Of a stretch of DNA of 64,000 nt, positions 40,601 to 48,914 are shown piece after piece. The stretch spans positions 248,001 to 312,000 of the forward strand of contig JAGTXO010000044.1 in the NCBI GenBank assembly GCA_019448385.1, given 5' to 3'. Origin of the DNA: Diacronema lutheri. Its lineage: Eukaryota > Haptophyta > Pavlovophyceae > Pavlovales > Pavlovaceae. Numbering within the stretch: the first letter of the stretch is position 1; every line of letters starts with the position of its first letter. Below the pieces are notes generated by a model. That model saw nothing but the letters and a program-made list of their open reading frames with translations, made no database searches and was not told the origin of the DNA. The position numbers and the translations under genes are program-made.

Positions 40601-41896
40601 TCTGTCCACCATCTCGTGCAGCCGGGCATGCCCAACGAGTGCGGTGCGCGCCTCCTCCGACGTGGCGAGCAGGTCGCGCAGCACGCCGGTCGACGTCCAC
40701 GCGCGCGCGAGCGCTGCGGCCCCGGCGCCAAGTGCCACCGCCGCCTCGGCGATGGGCCCGGTCGCTCTCGTGCCGCGTACCGCGCCACTGCCGAGGAGAT
40801 CTGCGTCCATGTCCGCGTGCGCGTCGGCCCCGTCCGTCGCGCGGCGCGCGTCGGGCGCGGCGTCCGAGCCATCCAGCGCCGGCGGGACGAGCGGCAGGAG
40901 GAGCGCGCTCCACAGTGCGGGCAGCAGCAGCTGCAGATTCCTGCCGGCGGCAAACAGCGCGACGCCGACCGGGTCATGCAGCGCGAGTGCTGTGAGGCAC
41001 GCAATCGCGCCGACGAAGCGGCCGAGCGACAGGCGAGCTGCGCCGGTCTGCAGCTCGGGCAGGCGAGCGGACGCGACGCCAGCGAACGCGACGCCAGCAT
41101 CGCGCGGGGGCGAGGCCGAGCAGCGATGCGAGCTCGCCGCCGGCCGGTCGGTCGAATTGCTCAGTCGGGGCGGCGCTGGCGCGTCCGCCTCAACGGTGCG
41201 CAGCAACGCGGCCTGCAGCGCGGCGCCATCCGCGTGCACGCGCACGTGCTCGATGGCGGGTAAGTTGCCCTCCAGGCAGCGCGCCAGGAGCGAGAGCGCC
41301 AGGTCCGCCTCCACGCCCGCGTCCACGTTCGCCACCGAGGCGCGCCGCGCGGCGGGCGGTGTGCGCGTGTGCGCGACGTGGTCGATCGCAACGAGCGTGC
41401 CGACCAGCTCGTCGAGGAGCGCGCGCGCGGGCGCAATGAGGCGACCGAGGCCGCCTGCGTGCGCGAGGAGTGTGGGCAGGAGCGACATGGCGAGCAAGCG
41501 CGCACGCCGCCCGACGGACGGCTGATGCGGCAAGCCGCCGGCCGTCGGCGTGCCGACGACGAGCAGCGCAACGCGGTCGGCGAGCGCGCGCCACACACGC
41601 GTCGGATGCGCAAAGACGGCCGAAATCGCGGCGAGCGCGTGCAGCAGCCGCAGCGCCGCGGCCTGCGCCGCCGCGGGCGCGGCGCCGCTCGGCGCGCTCG
41701 CGACCGCGCCGGCCGCGAGCTCGAGGAGCGCGCGCCGTTCGCCGATGCCAACCGCGCCGAGCGCAGACGCGAGGGCGGCAGCACGCGCGTGCGGCACAAA
41801 AGCGCGCAGGGTTGCGTCCACCTGGCGCAGCTTGGCGCCTCGGCCATTCTTCCCCGCCTCCAGCAGCTCGAGCACCTGCACCTCCAGCGCGGCCAT
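37661..41896 (-). CDS. Large helical/coiled-coil protein
   Basis: 1,411 residues from the ATG at 41896. The frame is open further upstream without support. The N-terminal 750 residues are Ala/Leu-rich helices, which may be ARM/HEAT-like, broken by acidic and Ser/Pro loops. From about residue 1090 to 1350 there is a long Arg/Ala/Glu coiled coil with heptad pattern (for example AEQAVRALADEREEAVGAAR). The overall plan of helical repeats followed by a coiled coil resembles CIP2A or vesicle-tethering proteins, but no motif is decisive. Function not assigned. Confidence 0.65.
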   Translation of the reverse strand: MAALEVQVLELLEAGKNGRGAKLRQVDATLRAFVPHARAAALASALGAVGIGERRALLELAAGAVASAPSGAAPAAAQAAALRLLHALAAISAVFAHPTRVWRALADRVALLVVGTPTAGGLPHQPSVGRRARLLAMSLLPTLLAHAGGLGRLIAPARALLDELVGTLVAIDHVAHTRTPPAARRASVANVDAGVEADLALSLLARCLEGNLPAIEHVRVHADGAALQAALLRTVEADAPAPPRLSNSTDRPAASSHRCSASPPRDAGVAFAGVASARLPELQTGAARLSLGRFVGAIACLTALALHDPVGVALFAAGRNLQLLLPALWSALLLPLVPPALDGSDAAPDARRATDGADAHADMDADLLGSGAVRGTRATGPIAEAAVALGAGAAALARAWTSTGVLRDLLATSEEARTALVGHARLHEMVDRALHAVCDAAPSAAAGGDGEGRSALCAPLLAALADAAALPRVRELVGEALAPEPRGSSPLLGGLVRAALGWRSSPLALAAAAAVADGGECDSGGERDSDGFVATPSPLPAPALSPPLAGASPRTTPGASVPAAPQSPGAVQGAAWGWRASERNGALGSTSSGSVLRLLRLVVSARPYLADGLLNGPCAQQLVTAAAAAVWPAPSSEPAGAAIVSRADAPTAAAFLRALTLSPAARAALCLRLPAAWREAALHAHAAAATELADGGVGATHLLATVLALSAHEEGGVQDGAAGVRGRLSGGREEGEGDSGRAPFRAMPSLDDASPPPPPSPSSLPPPINQPSSLRALAHDRQVARLAASLLASARSRDSVSQGLLLVVGALGGPAGYRSALRDGATLHCLSDALRAHAAARQRAALAAALAAEGSAFSTSALLVPIDGRDGARQSVGAPTAAAARAVGGARARSSARAPHSASWAVRPRAQASLATPDAAQASVRARAAALSKRIAEHGGVLSPDGEAFASAAAGADGARAPPALSASGLVAAAAAGDIAAHAAARRAAGVDGDRPGSTPAAVVAAAAAAAALAESRRAYSAQIAQLVSHVETSQGTAARRAAEADRAREAAARAERERGEALAAAERAHAAARRAAADAERMRADGARDADAAARAHDDVATAREQLAALTTDAASVRAALEDTSRALADARARAKAASFELQRERERADVAEQAVRALADEREEAVGAARDARREAATLGQLARDAEARADRESRQLSAAVDAARVRAERERTSAEQATAERDALRAEARVLREDCAALRAALADLSQAARAREAEAADARAHAAAAQRELDEARSAAATVGALADERARALHELTRRQREHTQGLTSALASLSQQLHGADLGVDLAGLGMSGSPARGGATEAEAIIRTERAEAALLQRAADATAEIRRLSGEGGASPLRGPVSARKLPSGSAGGTTRPMPQPSAARLY

Positions 41897-42039
41897 TTTT
41901 GAACCTGCAACTCGTTCGTTCAGAAGAAAGAACCGCCGCGTTTGGATTTCCGCAGCGCCGGGCCCGCGCACCCAGAGAAAGCAGCGGTGGCCTCGAGAGA
42001 TCACAGGGAGAGATCGCAGCGGCGCACGCGCGAGCAGCC

Positions 42040-43035
42040 ATGGCCGAGGAGTGCGCGATCTTCGACCCACTGCCGTCGACGGCGCTTGTGCTGAGCATCA
42101 CCAGCGCCCTCGCGTTCGCCTTCTACATCCTCGGGTACCTCCTTCGCTCGTGCATCGGTCGACCGTACCGCTCGGGACTCGTGTATGGACTCGACCTGTC
42201 CAAGATTGCCATCGCGCAGGCGAGCGGCGTGGCGCTCAGCGCGCTGCTGTCGGGCGGCGCGTACGCGCCGCCCAATCGCGCCGGTACCCTGGACTCGCTC
42301 TCGTGGTTCTTCGCAACGTCCCTCATCCGCGAGGTGTTCTGCGTGGTGATCGCGCTGCTGCTCGGCGGCCTCCTCACCGCCGGCCTCTTCAGCGCGCTGG
42401 GCAACCGGTGCGGGATGACCAAGTTCACGGGCGCCCTGCACAGCTTTGGCCGATACGCGCCCGACGAGGCCGACTCGGAGCAGCTCCTCGGCGGCCGCTC
42501 GAGCCAGCCTCGCCTCTCGTGGTGGGCCGCGCAGCTGCTGCTCTGGCTCGCGTGCACCGCCGCCGCGCGCACGCTCGGCGCGTTCGCGCTTCCCGCGCTG
42601 CTCGCGCTCGGCGGCGCGGACGGCGCGCTCGACTTCTTGCTCGCGCGCGCCGTCTTTGGCGCCGCGATGCCGTGCGCGACCAAGCAGCTCGTCTTCGCCG
42701 GCGCGCTGCGGATAGTCGCGGATGTTGCGCTGCTCGCCCTCGTGGACGTATGCAACCGGTACGGCAGCTCGCCGAGCAGACGAGGCGCGGCCGGGGAGGG
42801 CGGTGCGAGCGGCGCGCCGATGCTCGCCGTCGGCTCGCGCGTGCGCGCGCTCTGGAAGTACGGTGCTCAGTACGAGGACGAGCTGAGCTTTGAGGCTGGC
42901 GAGCAGATCACAATCGAGGGAGAGGTCGCCGGCGAGGAGCTGTGGTTCAAGGGGAGGATCGGGGACCGCACCGGGCTCATTCCTTCCAACTATGTCGTTG
43001 ACGAGGGCGGTGCGCCCATCATGGGCCGGCGCTAG
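42040..43035 (+). CDS. STIMATE-like membrane protein with C-terminal SH3 domain
   Basis: A 331-residue protein from the ATG at 42040. TM segment VLSITSALAFAFYILGYLL (about 14-32) is followed by YGLDLSKIAIAQASGVALSA, FATSLIREVFCVVIALLLGG and HSFGRYAPDE. This follows the STIMATE/TMEM110 family pattern (WxxDxSKQ.., RFGEYG), a set of ER proteins that modulate store-operated calcium entry in animals. More hydrophobic segments follow up to about residue 240. Residues about 265-325 form an SH3 domain: VRALWKYGAQYEDELSFEAG, IGDRTGLIPSNYV. The SH3 fusion is unusual to me for this family. Start is 143 bp from the divergent coiled-coil gene. Confidence 0.7.
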   Translation: MAEECAIFDPLPSTALVLSITSALAFAFYILGYLLRSCIGRPYRSGLVYGLDLSKIAIAQASGVALSALLSGGAYAPPNRAGTLDSLSWFFATSLIREVFCVVIALLLGGLLTAGLFSALGNRCGMTKFTGALHSFGRYAPDEADSEQLLGGRSSQPRLSWWAAQLLLWLACTAAARTLGAFALPALLALGGADGALDFLLARAVFGAAMPCATKQLVFAGALRIVADVALLALVDVCNRYGSSPSRRGAAGEGGASGAPMLAVGSRVRALWKYGAQYEDELSFEAGEQITIEGEVAGEELWFKGRIGDRTGLIPSNYVVDEGGAPIMGRR

Positions 43036-43389
43036 CCGGCCGCACGCGCGCCGTCGTGCGCGGGCTATGAGCGGGGCCAACGCGCGTCCGGGCGGGCTGG
43101 GCTGGTCGCCGGCCACGCGCGCTCTGTCCCGCGGCTTCCGCGGCTTCCGCGGCGCCGTGCAGCAAGCGTTGCGCCCGGGAGGGCGCGGGCCGTTCAGTGT
43201 CCACGCCCTAGCGCTTTCAGTCGCATCAGGGCGTGCGCCGTGGACCCGTGGTCGTAAGCACGTCGGCCCGAGGGCTTCAACGCCGCCCTTCGCGCGCGCA
43301 TCAGGGGGCACACGGCCCATTCCCCTTCGGTGAAAAATGCCGTCTGTGCATGTCGCCCCCCCCCCCCCCCCCCCCCCAAAAAGCCAAGC
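43036..43389. other. Convergent intergenic region with poly-C tract
   Basis: No gene was found. The region contains 21 consecutive C at 43357-43377 followed by AAAAAG. Both flanking genes end here. Confidence 0.6.
43357..43377. repeat. Poly-C homopolymer (21 nt)
   Basis: Uninterrupted run of C between two convergent stops. Its length may be inexact in the assembly. Confidence 0.9.
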
Positions 43390-45378
43390 TCACGCCTCCA
43401 ACTGTCCATCGTCGCCGTCCACCTCAACAGCCAACGCCTTGACGGGCAGAGGCGCGACTGCCTGCCCAAGAGCAGAGCTCACTGAGCTGCGCGAGGACCG
43501 TGCGCCCCGCACTCGGCTCGCGGCGGCCGAGTTGCTCGAGCTCCCTCGGCGCAAGCGCGGTGGCTGGCGCGGGATCTCGATGACGATCTCGAGCGCGGAC
43601 GGGCGCGGTGCTCGCGGCCCGCGGTCATGAGCGGCCGCGCTGCCCGGCGCGGCCGGCTCGCGCACCCTGGCGCGGTCGCGGTCGCGCTCGAGCGACGAAC
43701 GACGCTCGCGCGATGGCGGCGCCCCCGCCTGTGTGACGCCGCTACGTGCGGGCGGCGGTGCTGGCGTCGCCGAGCTGTCCGACGAGTTGGTCAACGGGCG
43801 GCGCGCGCGCAGCTCGCCGATACGATCCTGCAACGAACGCCGATACGTCCCGTCGTGCGAATCGGCCGCGCCTCGCTGCCTCACGCGCTCGGCGGTGCGC
43901 GCGCGCCCCTCGCGAACTGCCGCGAGCAGCGCGCGCCGCGCGGCGGGTTCGAGCGTTTTGCCAATGCGCGCGACCTCGTTGGTCGCCTGCTCCGACGAGG
44001 TGCGCGGCGAGCGCTCGCGCGGCTGCGTCTGCGCGCGCGCCGCCGCGCCCGCGCGGAGCGCCAGAGAACGGAGCTCGGCGAGCGCCCACACGGCGGAGTT
44101 GTGGCTGCCAGCAGCGGAGCCGACGCTCGTGATGCTGCTCGCGCTGCCTCGGCGCGAGCTGGCGCCCTGCGCAGATGTCAGGCTCGTCCGCCTTGACGAG
44201 TTGCCGCCGCCCTCCGGCGTGCTCGACCGGGGCGACCTGCGTGGGGCCGGTCGCGCTCCAGCGGCTGACGCGTCGCCGTCAACGTCGGCGGCAGCCGGGC
44301 CGCGCTCGCCGGCGAGACCAGCCTCGAGAAATCCGAGGCTGCTGCGGCGCGAATCGGCGAACGACGCATTCGCACGCGCCGACGTGGCGCGGAGCAGCCG
44401 TGGGTCGACGAAATACACGCCCGCGCCCGCGCCCGCGCCCGAGCCCGCAGCCTTGGCAATGAGCGGTATGTCGCCACGCGCGGTCGGCGTGCGAGGCGAA
44501 GATTTGCCGTCGCGCGAGCCGCGGAGCGAGCCGTGGCGCGAGCCCGAGCGCGAGCCGCGCGCGCTGACGCTCTCTGGCGTGTGACGCGTCAAGCGCTCGC
44601 CGCCCATGCCCGCTGCAAACTGCGCGAGATTGATTGAGCCCGCCGTGCTCGGATCCAGTGTCTCCCACAGCACGCGCAGTTGCCTGACAGAGAACTGAGA
44701 GCCGTCGCGCGTGCCCACGCGGCGCGCGGTCGCCACAAAGTCGTCGAGCGTGACGAGCCCCGACGCGGAGCGGTCGTACCGGCGGAACTGCTCGACGAGC
44801 GATCCGAGCTCGTCCACGCCCTTTGCGCGCAGCTCGTTCGCTTCGGCGCTCGGCCTGAGCCGCGCCATGCACCGCGCGAGGTAGGTGCCCGCGCCATACT
44901 TGGCCTCACAAAAGTGCCGCCGATGCTCGGCCTCGCACGGGTGCTCGCGCTGCGGCGCGCGCGTGCGCCCGTGTGTGTACACGCGCTCGCCTGCCTCGTC
45001 CTCGCCGTCCGTCCAGCCGACGGGCAGTGGGTCGGTGAGGAGCCGGATGACGAGTGGAAGCAGCGCGCGGTCCTGCGGCAGCTGCGCGCCGAGCGCGCGC
45101 GCGTACGCCGCAAGGTTGACGGCCGAAATGGCGGCCGCGCGCGCCGCGCGGCCCGGCGAGGCGTGGCGCGGCGCGCCAAGCGGCTCGACGCGCGAGCTCG
45201 CGCTCTCCTCAAGCTCATCAAACGACGCCTGCGGCGCGGCCTTGCCGCCCCACGCAAACTTGTGCAGGCGCATCCAGCGCCGGCCGTGGCGCGCCGGCAT
45301 CGCCTCAGATGAACCGGACGACGACTCCGACGGCGTCGGCACGTCGTCGGAGCGCCTCCCGAAAACGAGGCCCTTCAT
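43390..45378 (-). CDS. WW/EF-hand-like protein with Ser/Arg-rich tail
   Basis: A 662-residue protein from the ATG at 45378. Residues about 95-130 form a WW-like module: LPVGWTDGEDEAGERVYTHG then REHPCEAEHRRHF. This resembles the atypical WW of CEP164-type ciliary proteins. Residues about 170-250 hold two EF-hand-like helices and loops (RYDRSASGLVTLDDFVATAR; TLDPSTAGSINLAQFAAGM). The first lacks several acidic calcium ligands, so binding is doubtful. The rest is Ser/Arg/Ala-rich and low complexity. A ciliary or cytoskeletal role is possible but only inferred. Its ATG is 52 bp from the divergent ARM-like gene. Confidence 0.65.
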   Translation of the reverse strand: MKGLVFGRRSDDVPTPSESSSGSSEAMPARHGRRWMRLHKFAWGGKAAPQASFDELEESASSRVEPLGAPRHASPGRAARAAAISAVNLAAYARALGAQLPQDRALLPLVIRLLTDPLPVGWTDGEDEAGERVYTHGRTRAPQREHPCEAEHRRHFCEAKYGAGTYLARCMARLRPSAEANELRAKGVDELGSLVEQFRRYDRSASGLVTLDDFVATARRVGTRDGSQFSVRQLRVLWETLDPSTAGSINLAQFAAGMGGERLTRHTPESVSARGSRSGSRHGSLRGSRDGKSSPRTPTARGDIPLIAKAAGSGAGAGAGVYFVDPRLLRATSARANASFADSRRSSLGFLEAGLAGERGPAAADVDGDASAAGARPAPRRSPRSSTPEGGGNSSRRTSLTSAQGASSRRGSASSITSVGSAAGSHNSAVWALAELRSLALRAGAAARAQTQPRERSPRTSSEQATNEVARIGKTLEPAARRALLAAVREGRARTAERVRQRGAADSHDGTYRRSLQDRIGELRARRPLTNSSDSSATPAPPPARSGVTQAGAPPSRERRSSLERDRDRARVREPAAPGSAAAHDRGPRAPRPSALEIVIEIPRQPPRLRRGSSSNSAAASRVRGARSSRSSVSSALGQAVAPLPVKALAVEVDGDDGQLEA

Positions 45379-45430
45379 CCTGGCTCTCTTGTTGGGCGGA
45401 ACGGAAAAGGCAGTGCGGGGAAGGGGGACG

Positions 45431-46540
45431 ATGGACGCCACCCGACTCGAGTCGGGCGAGACTCTCCTCCCCAATCTCTTGAAGCGGCGCAGCCACGCTG
45501 GTGAGCCGAGCCGCCTGTTCCTTTCCGCGCATTCCGCTCCACCGACGACCGCGCAGAGCCCTTCCGCCCCGGCCGCTTGCGAGCACGACGCGCGCCCGCT
45601 TGCTCTCCACGAGCAGCACGCGCACAAGGCCGGGCAGGAGCTCGAGGCGGCGGCGGCGAGCGCGGTGGCGGGCGCGCCGCTCACCGGTGGTCATGCCTAC
45701 ACGCCCCTCATGCCACCGGTCTCCGCGCCGCCAGCTGGCAAGCGCGGCGGGAGCACGTCGCTCTTCCCCGAACTGCAGCCGTCCGCGGGCGCCGTCTTTT
45801 TCGATGACCTCGCCGATGCGCTGCGCCGGCTGCAGCCCGAGCAGGGCATGCCGACGCGCCGCCTCGCGCTGCACAAGGTGGCACGCCTCCTCGGTGAAGT
45901 CCCCGATGGCGCCGATTCGTCGCGGCTCGGAGCGGTGATGGCGTCGGCCGACGCGCTTTTCCTCCTCGTCAGCATCCTGCGCGACGCCTACATTGCCGAC
46001 TGCGACACATCCGACGTGTGGCTGCTGCACTGCGCTCTCGCGCTGTGCGTCAACCTCGCGTGCCATGACCCGGACGCCATCGTCCGCGAGGCGGGCCTCG
46101 GCCCGTTTGTCCTCTCCGGCCTGTCGAGCGCCAACGAGCGAACGCGCATGCTCTGTGCCGCCGGCGCGCACAACATCGCGAGCTCGCTCGACGGCGCGGC
46201 GCTCGTGCTCGAGACGCACACGCGCAAGCGCCTCGAGGAGCTCGCGCGTGCCGACAACCTCGGCGCCGCACACCACGCGCGCGCCGCGCTCTCTGACGCC
46301 GAGCGGCTGCAAGGCGGCGGCCGCGTGGCGCTCGTGCTCGCGCGCGCGTCGCTCGGAGTGCTCGGCTTTGCGATCGTCTTGGTCGTGCTCATCTTCCTCT
46401 TCGCGTTTGAGCACCGCGCAACGGGCGCGTGGGGGCTCTCGCCGCTCCGCCACACGCGCAGAGCGCTGTCCATGAAGCAGGCACCACCACCCCGAGTCTG
46501 CCTATATAGGGCGCGGTCCGGGCTGGTCCGGCCAGTGTAA
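45431..46540 (+). CDS. ARM-like tail-anchored protein, 3' end altered by element
   Basis: A 369-residue frame from the ATG at 45431. Residues about 120-270 are helical with ARM-like spacing (WLLHCALALCVNLACHDPDA, LCAAGAHNIASSLDG). Residues about 305-325 (LGVLGFAIVLVVLIFLFAF) form a single membrane anchor followed by a short basic tail. The element begins at 46502, so the last dozen codons and the stop at 46538-46540 come from the element. The native C-terminus is therefore lost or changed, although the anchor is intact. Function not assigned. Confidence 0.7.
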   Translation: MDATRLESGETLLPNLLKRRSHAGEPSRLFLSAHSAPPTTAQSPSAPAACEHDARPLALHEQHAHKAGQELEAAAASAVAGAPLTGGHAYTPLMPPVSAPPAGKRGGSTSLFPELQPSAGAVFFDDLADALRRLQPEQGMPTRRLALHKVARLLGEVPDGADSSRLGAVMASADALFLLVSILRDAYIADCDTSDVWLLHCALALCVNLACHDPDAIVREAGLGPFVLSGLSSANERTRMLCAAGAHNIASSLDGAALVLETHTRKRLEELARADNLGAAHHARAALSDAERLQGGGRVALVLARASLGVLGFAIVLVVLIFLFAFEHRATGAWGLSPLRHTRRALSMKQAPPPRVCLYRARSGLVRPV

Positions 46541-46566
46541 GGCTGAGAGTACGACCCGGGTCGTAC
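46502..46566. repeat. Left end of copy 2 with two palindromes
   Basis: CTATATAG at the very end and the 18-bp palindrome at 46549-46566, identical to copy 1. Confidence 0.7.
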
Positions 46567-47538
46567 AATCAAGGGTTAAAAGCCAGGCAATGAGCGCTCG
46601 AGGGGTCGGAGCGATGCTTAGGACGAGCCTAGGACCGAGACCCCCCTCCTGACCGGCCGATTTTGAGTAGAATTCGGGGTCGAGCGGGCGCGGCGGACGG
46701 AGGGCCCGAGCCGGGCCGACGGAGGTACCGACCCCGGAATGCGGGCGACCGGAAGGGCTTGGGTGATTGACGCAGAGTAGAATAGAATGGCGGATTCCGG
46801 GGGGGATCGCAACTGGCATCGCGCAAGCTGAGGCCCTCTGACTGACCGGACCGCGCCGAGTGCGCGTGCACCCTGTGGAGGGCGCGGCCAGTCGGACACT
46901 CTTCGCGACTGAGCTCGCCGCGGCATACCGTGCGCTGCGCCGGCGCGCTACTTGCCGTTGGCCGAGCTGCGGGTGTCGCGCACGGCCGTGCTGCGCAGCC
47001 AGCGCCTCGATGCGCCGGTGGCCGGAACCAGCGCCTCGACAGCATGTTGGCTCACTTGGGCTCGGTGCGCGGTGCGCGGCTCTGCCGGCGCGGGCGCGTG
47101 CGCGGGCGCGGGCGCGACGCTTCGGACTCGCTGCCCGGCTCTGCCTGTGCGGGCGCGATGCACTCGGACTCGATGCCCGGCTCTGCCTTCGTGGGCGCGG
47201 TCGCGGGCACGGGCGCGCCCTCGACCCCGTCGCGGTTGAAGACATCGAACTCGACGCACACGCCGTGGTCCTTGAAGTCGGTGGCCTCGCTGTCGTTCGC
47301 GTAAGCCTCGGGCGAACTCGCAACGAGCGACGACATCTCGGCGTGGAGCCAGCACATCTCATGCTGCACCGCGTGATCAGGTTCTTGAGCGCTCCGTTGA
47401 AAGAGTCACTCTCACGGAGGCGCTCGCTGCATTACACCAGATAGCCATCGAGCTTGTGAGCGTGCTCGTGCGCCCGTGCGAGGTCCTTGGAGAGCGCGTC
47501 GGCGCGCGCGCACATGCCGTCGCATGATTTGGCCGGTG
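46567..47538. other. Copy 2 left arm, decayed minus-strand remnants
   Basis: The same fragmented minus-strand sequence as copy 1, but with a net loss of 134 bp around 47030 and small indels. No intact gene. Confidence 0.4.
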
Positions 47539-47952
47539 TCATGCTGTGCTTCCAAGGCCTGGTGCTCGGCGTTGAGCGTGTCGTGATCCACGCGAACGAG
47601 CTGCAACCAGCTGCAGCAGCCGCGCGACGCCGCTGTCGCCGACGATGCGCTGGAGCATGTGGCCCATGAGGTGCGCGCGGCACGTGGCGAGCGCGACGTT
47701 CTTGCGCAGCAGCGCGAGGATCCGGGCGCCGCGGACGAGCCGGCCCATGCACTTGAGCGCGTAGATTCGGCCGCACATGCACGCGCCGACGACCGAGTCG
47801 GCGGGCCCGCCGTCGAGCCAAAAGTTGGCCTCGGCCGCATCGCGGCGGCGGGCGACGCGCTGAAGGATGCGCACGCGGTAGTGCCGGTCGACGAGCAGCT
47901 CGTCGCCGAAGATCTCGTCGGGCAGCAGCTCGGAGACGTTCTGGGGGTACAT
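47539..47952 (-). pseudogene. Decayed element protein of unknown function (copy 2)
   Basis: Matches the copy 1 frame at 10863-11276 (MYPQNVSELLPDEIFG start). It has few substitutions and the same downstream frame breaks, so the breaks predate duplication or reflect unresolved splicing. Confidence 0.35.
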
Positions 47953-48370
47953 GTTGTGCGAGCGAGCACGCGACGAGATCTCGTCGGGCGTGCCGTCCGT
48001 TCGTTCAGAGCAGAGCGCGTCGGACCGGCAGACAGACGATGCAGCGCGCGAAGGCACCTGCAGCGCGCGGCGTGGCCTCGCGTGCCGTCACGAAGCCGCC
48101 TGCGCGCACTGCGGAGGCGGCGAGCGCGACGAGGGCGGGCGCGGACGAGGTGCTGAGCGGCGTCACGTACGCGCCCTCGCCCGCCGAGCTCGACGCCGCG
48201 GCGCTGACGATGCGCGCGGCATACCACACCGACCGCCTCTGAGACGATGCGCGGCGCCTGCGGAGGACTGGTCCGTTGGCGCGCAAACCGTGGGCGAAAG
48301 GGCGCGAAGCCAACGGCCGTCCGCGCACGTTCAAACGCGCGCATACGGGTGGCTTCCTCCCACCTTCGGC

Positions 48371-48682
48371 GCCGCTTTTCAAAAGGGTGTAGGGTGTAGG
48401 GTGTCGGATGCAAAACAAGCCCTCCCCACATTTGGGCCCGACGTCATTCCTTCTTCGAAGCCGTGACGTTACTCACATACGAGTACTATTACTTAGTGTA
48501 GGATGGATCTATTCTCTAAGTATTTACATAGTGTAGGGTGTAGGATAAGTACGGTTATGAAAGTCCCATAGGGGGAGAAGGAATGACGCTGTGACGGAAG
48601 AAGGAGTGACGTCGGGCCCAAATGTGGGGAGGGCTTGTTTTGCATCCTACACCCTACACCCTACACCCTTTTAGAAAGCGGC
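48371..48682. mobile_element. Nested foldback (MITE-like) element in copy 2
   Basis: The same inverted-repeat element as in copy 1, one G shorter in the core and with a few arm mismatches (TTTTCAAAA in the left arm, one GTGTCGG). Confidence 0.8.
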
Positions 48683-48914
48683 GGCGCCTCGGAGCATGGC
48701 GGCTCGACAGCATGGCGCCTCGACAGCATGGCGTCGTCCAGCGTCACGCCGCGTCGTGGTCCTGCCGCTCCTCCGTGGCGCACGGATGGCGCTCCTCCGT
48801 GACGCAGCCGAACGACGCCGCGGCGTCACGGCCCGGGCGCAGTCGCCATCCTGGACGCCACGGATGGCGAACCGGTCGACGAGATCCGGCACGAGGACGT
48901 CTGCGCCATCGCCA

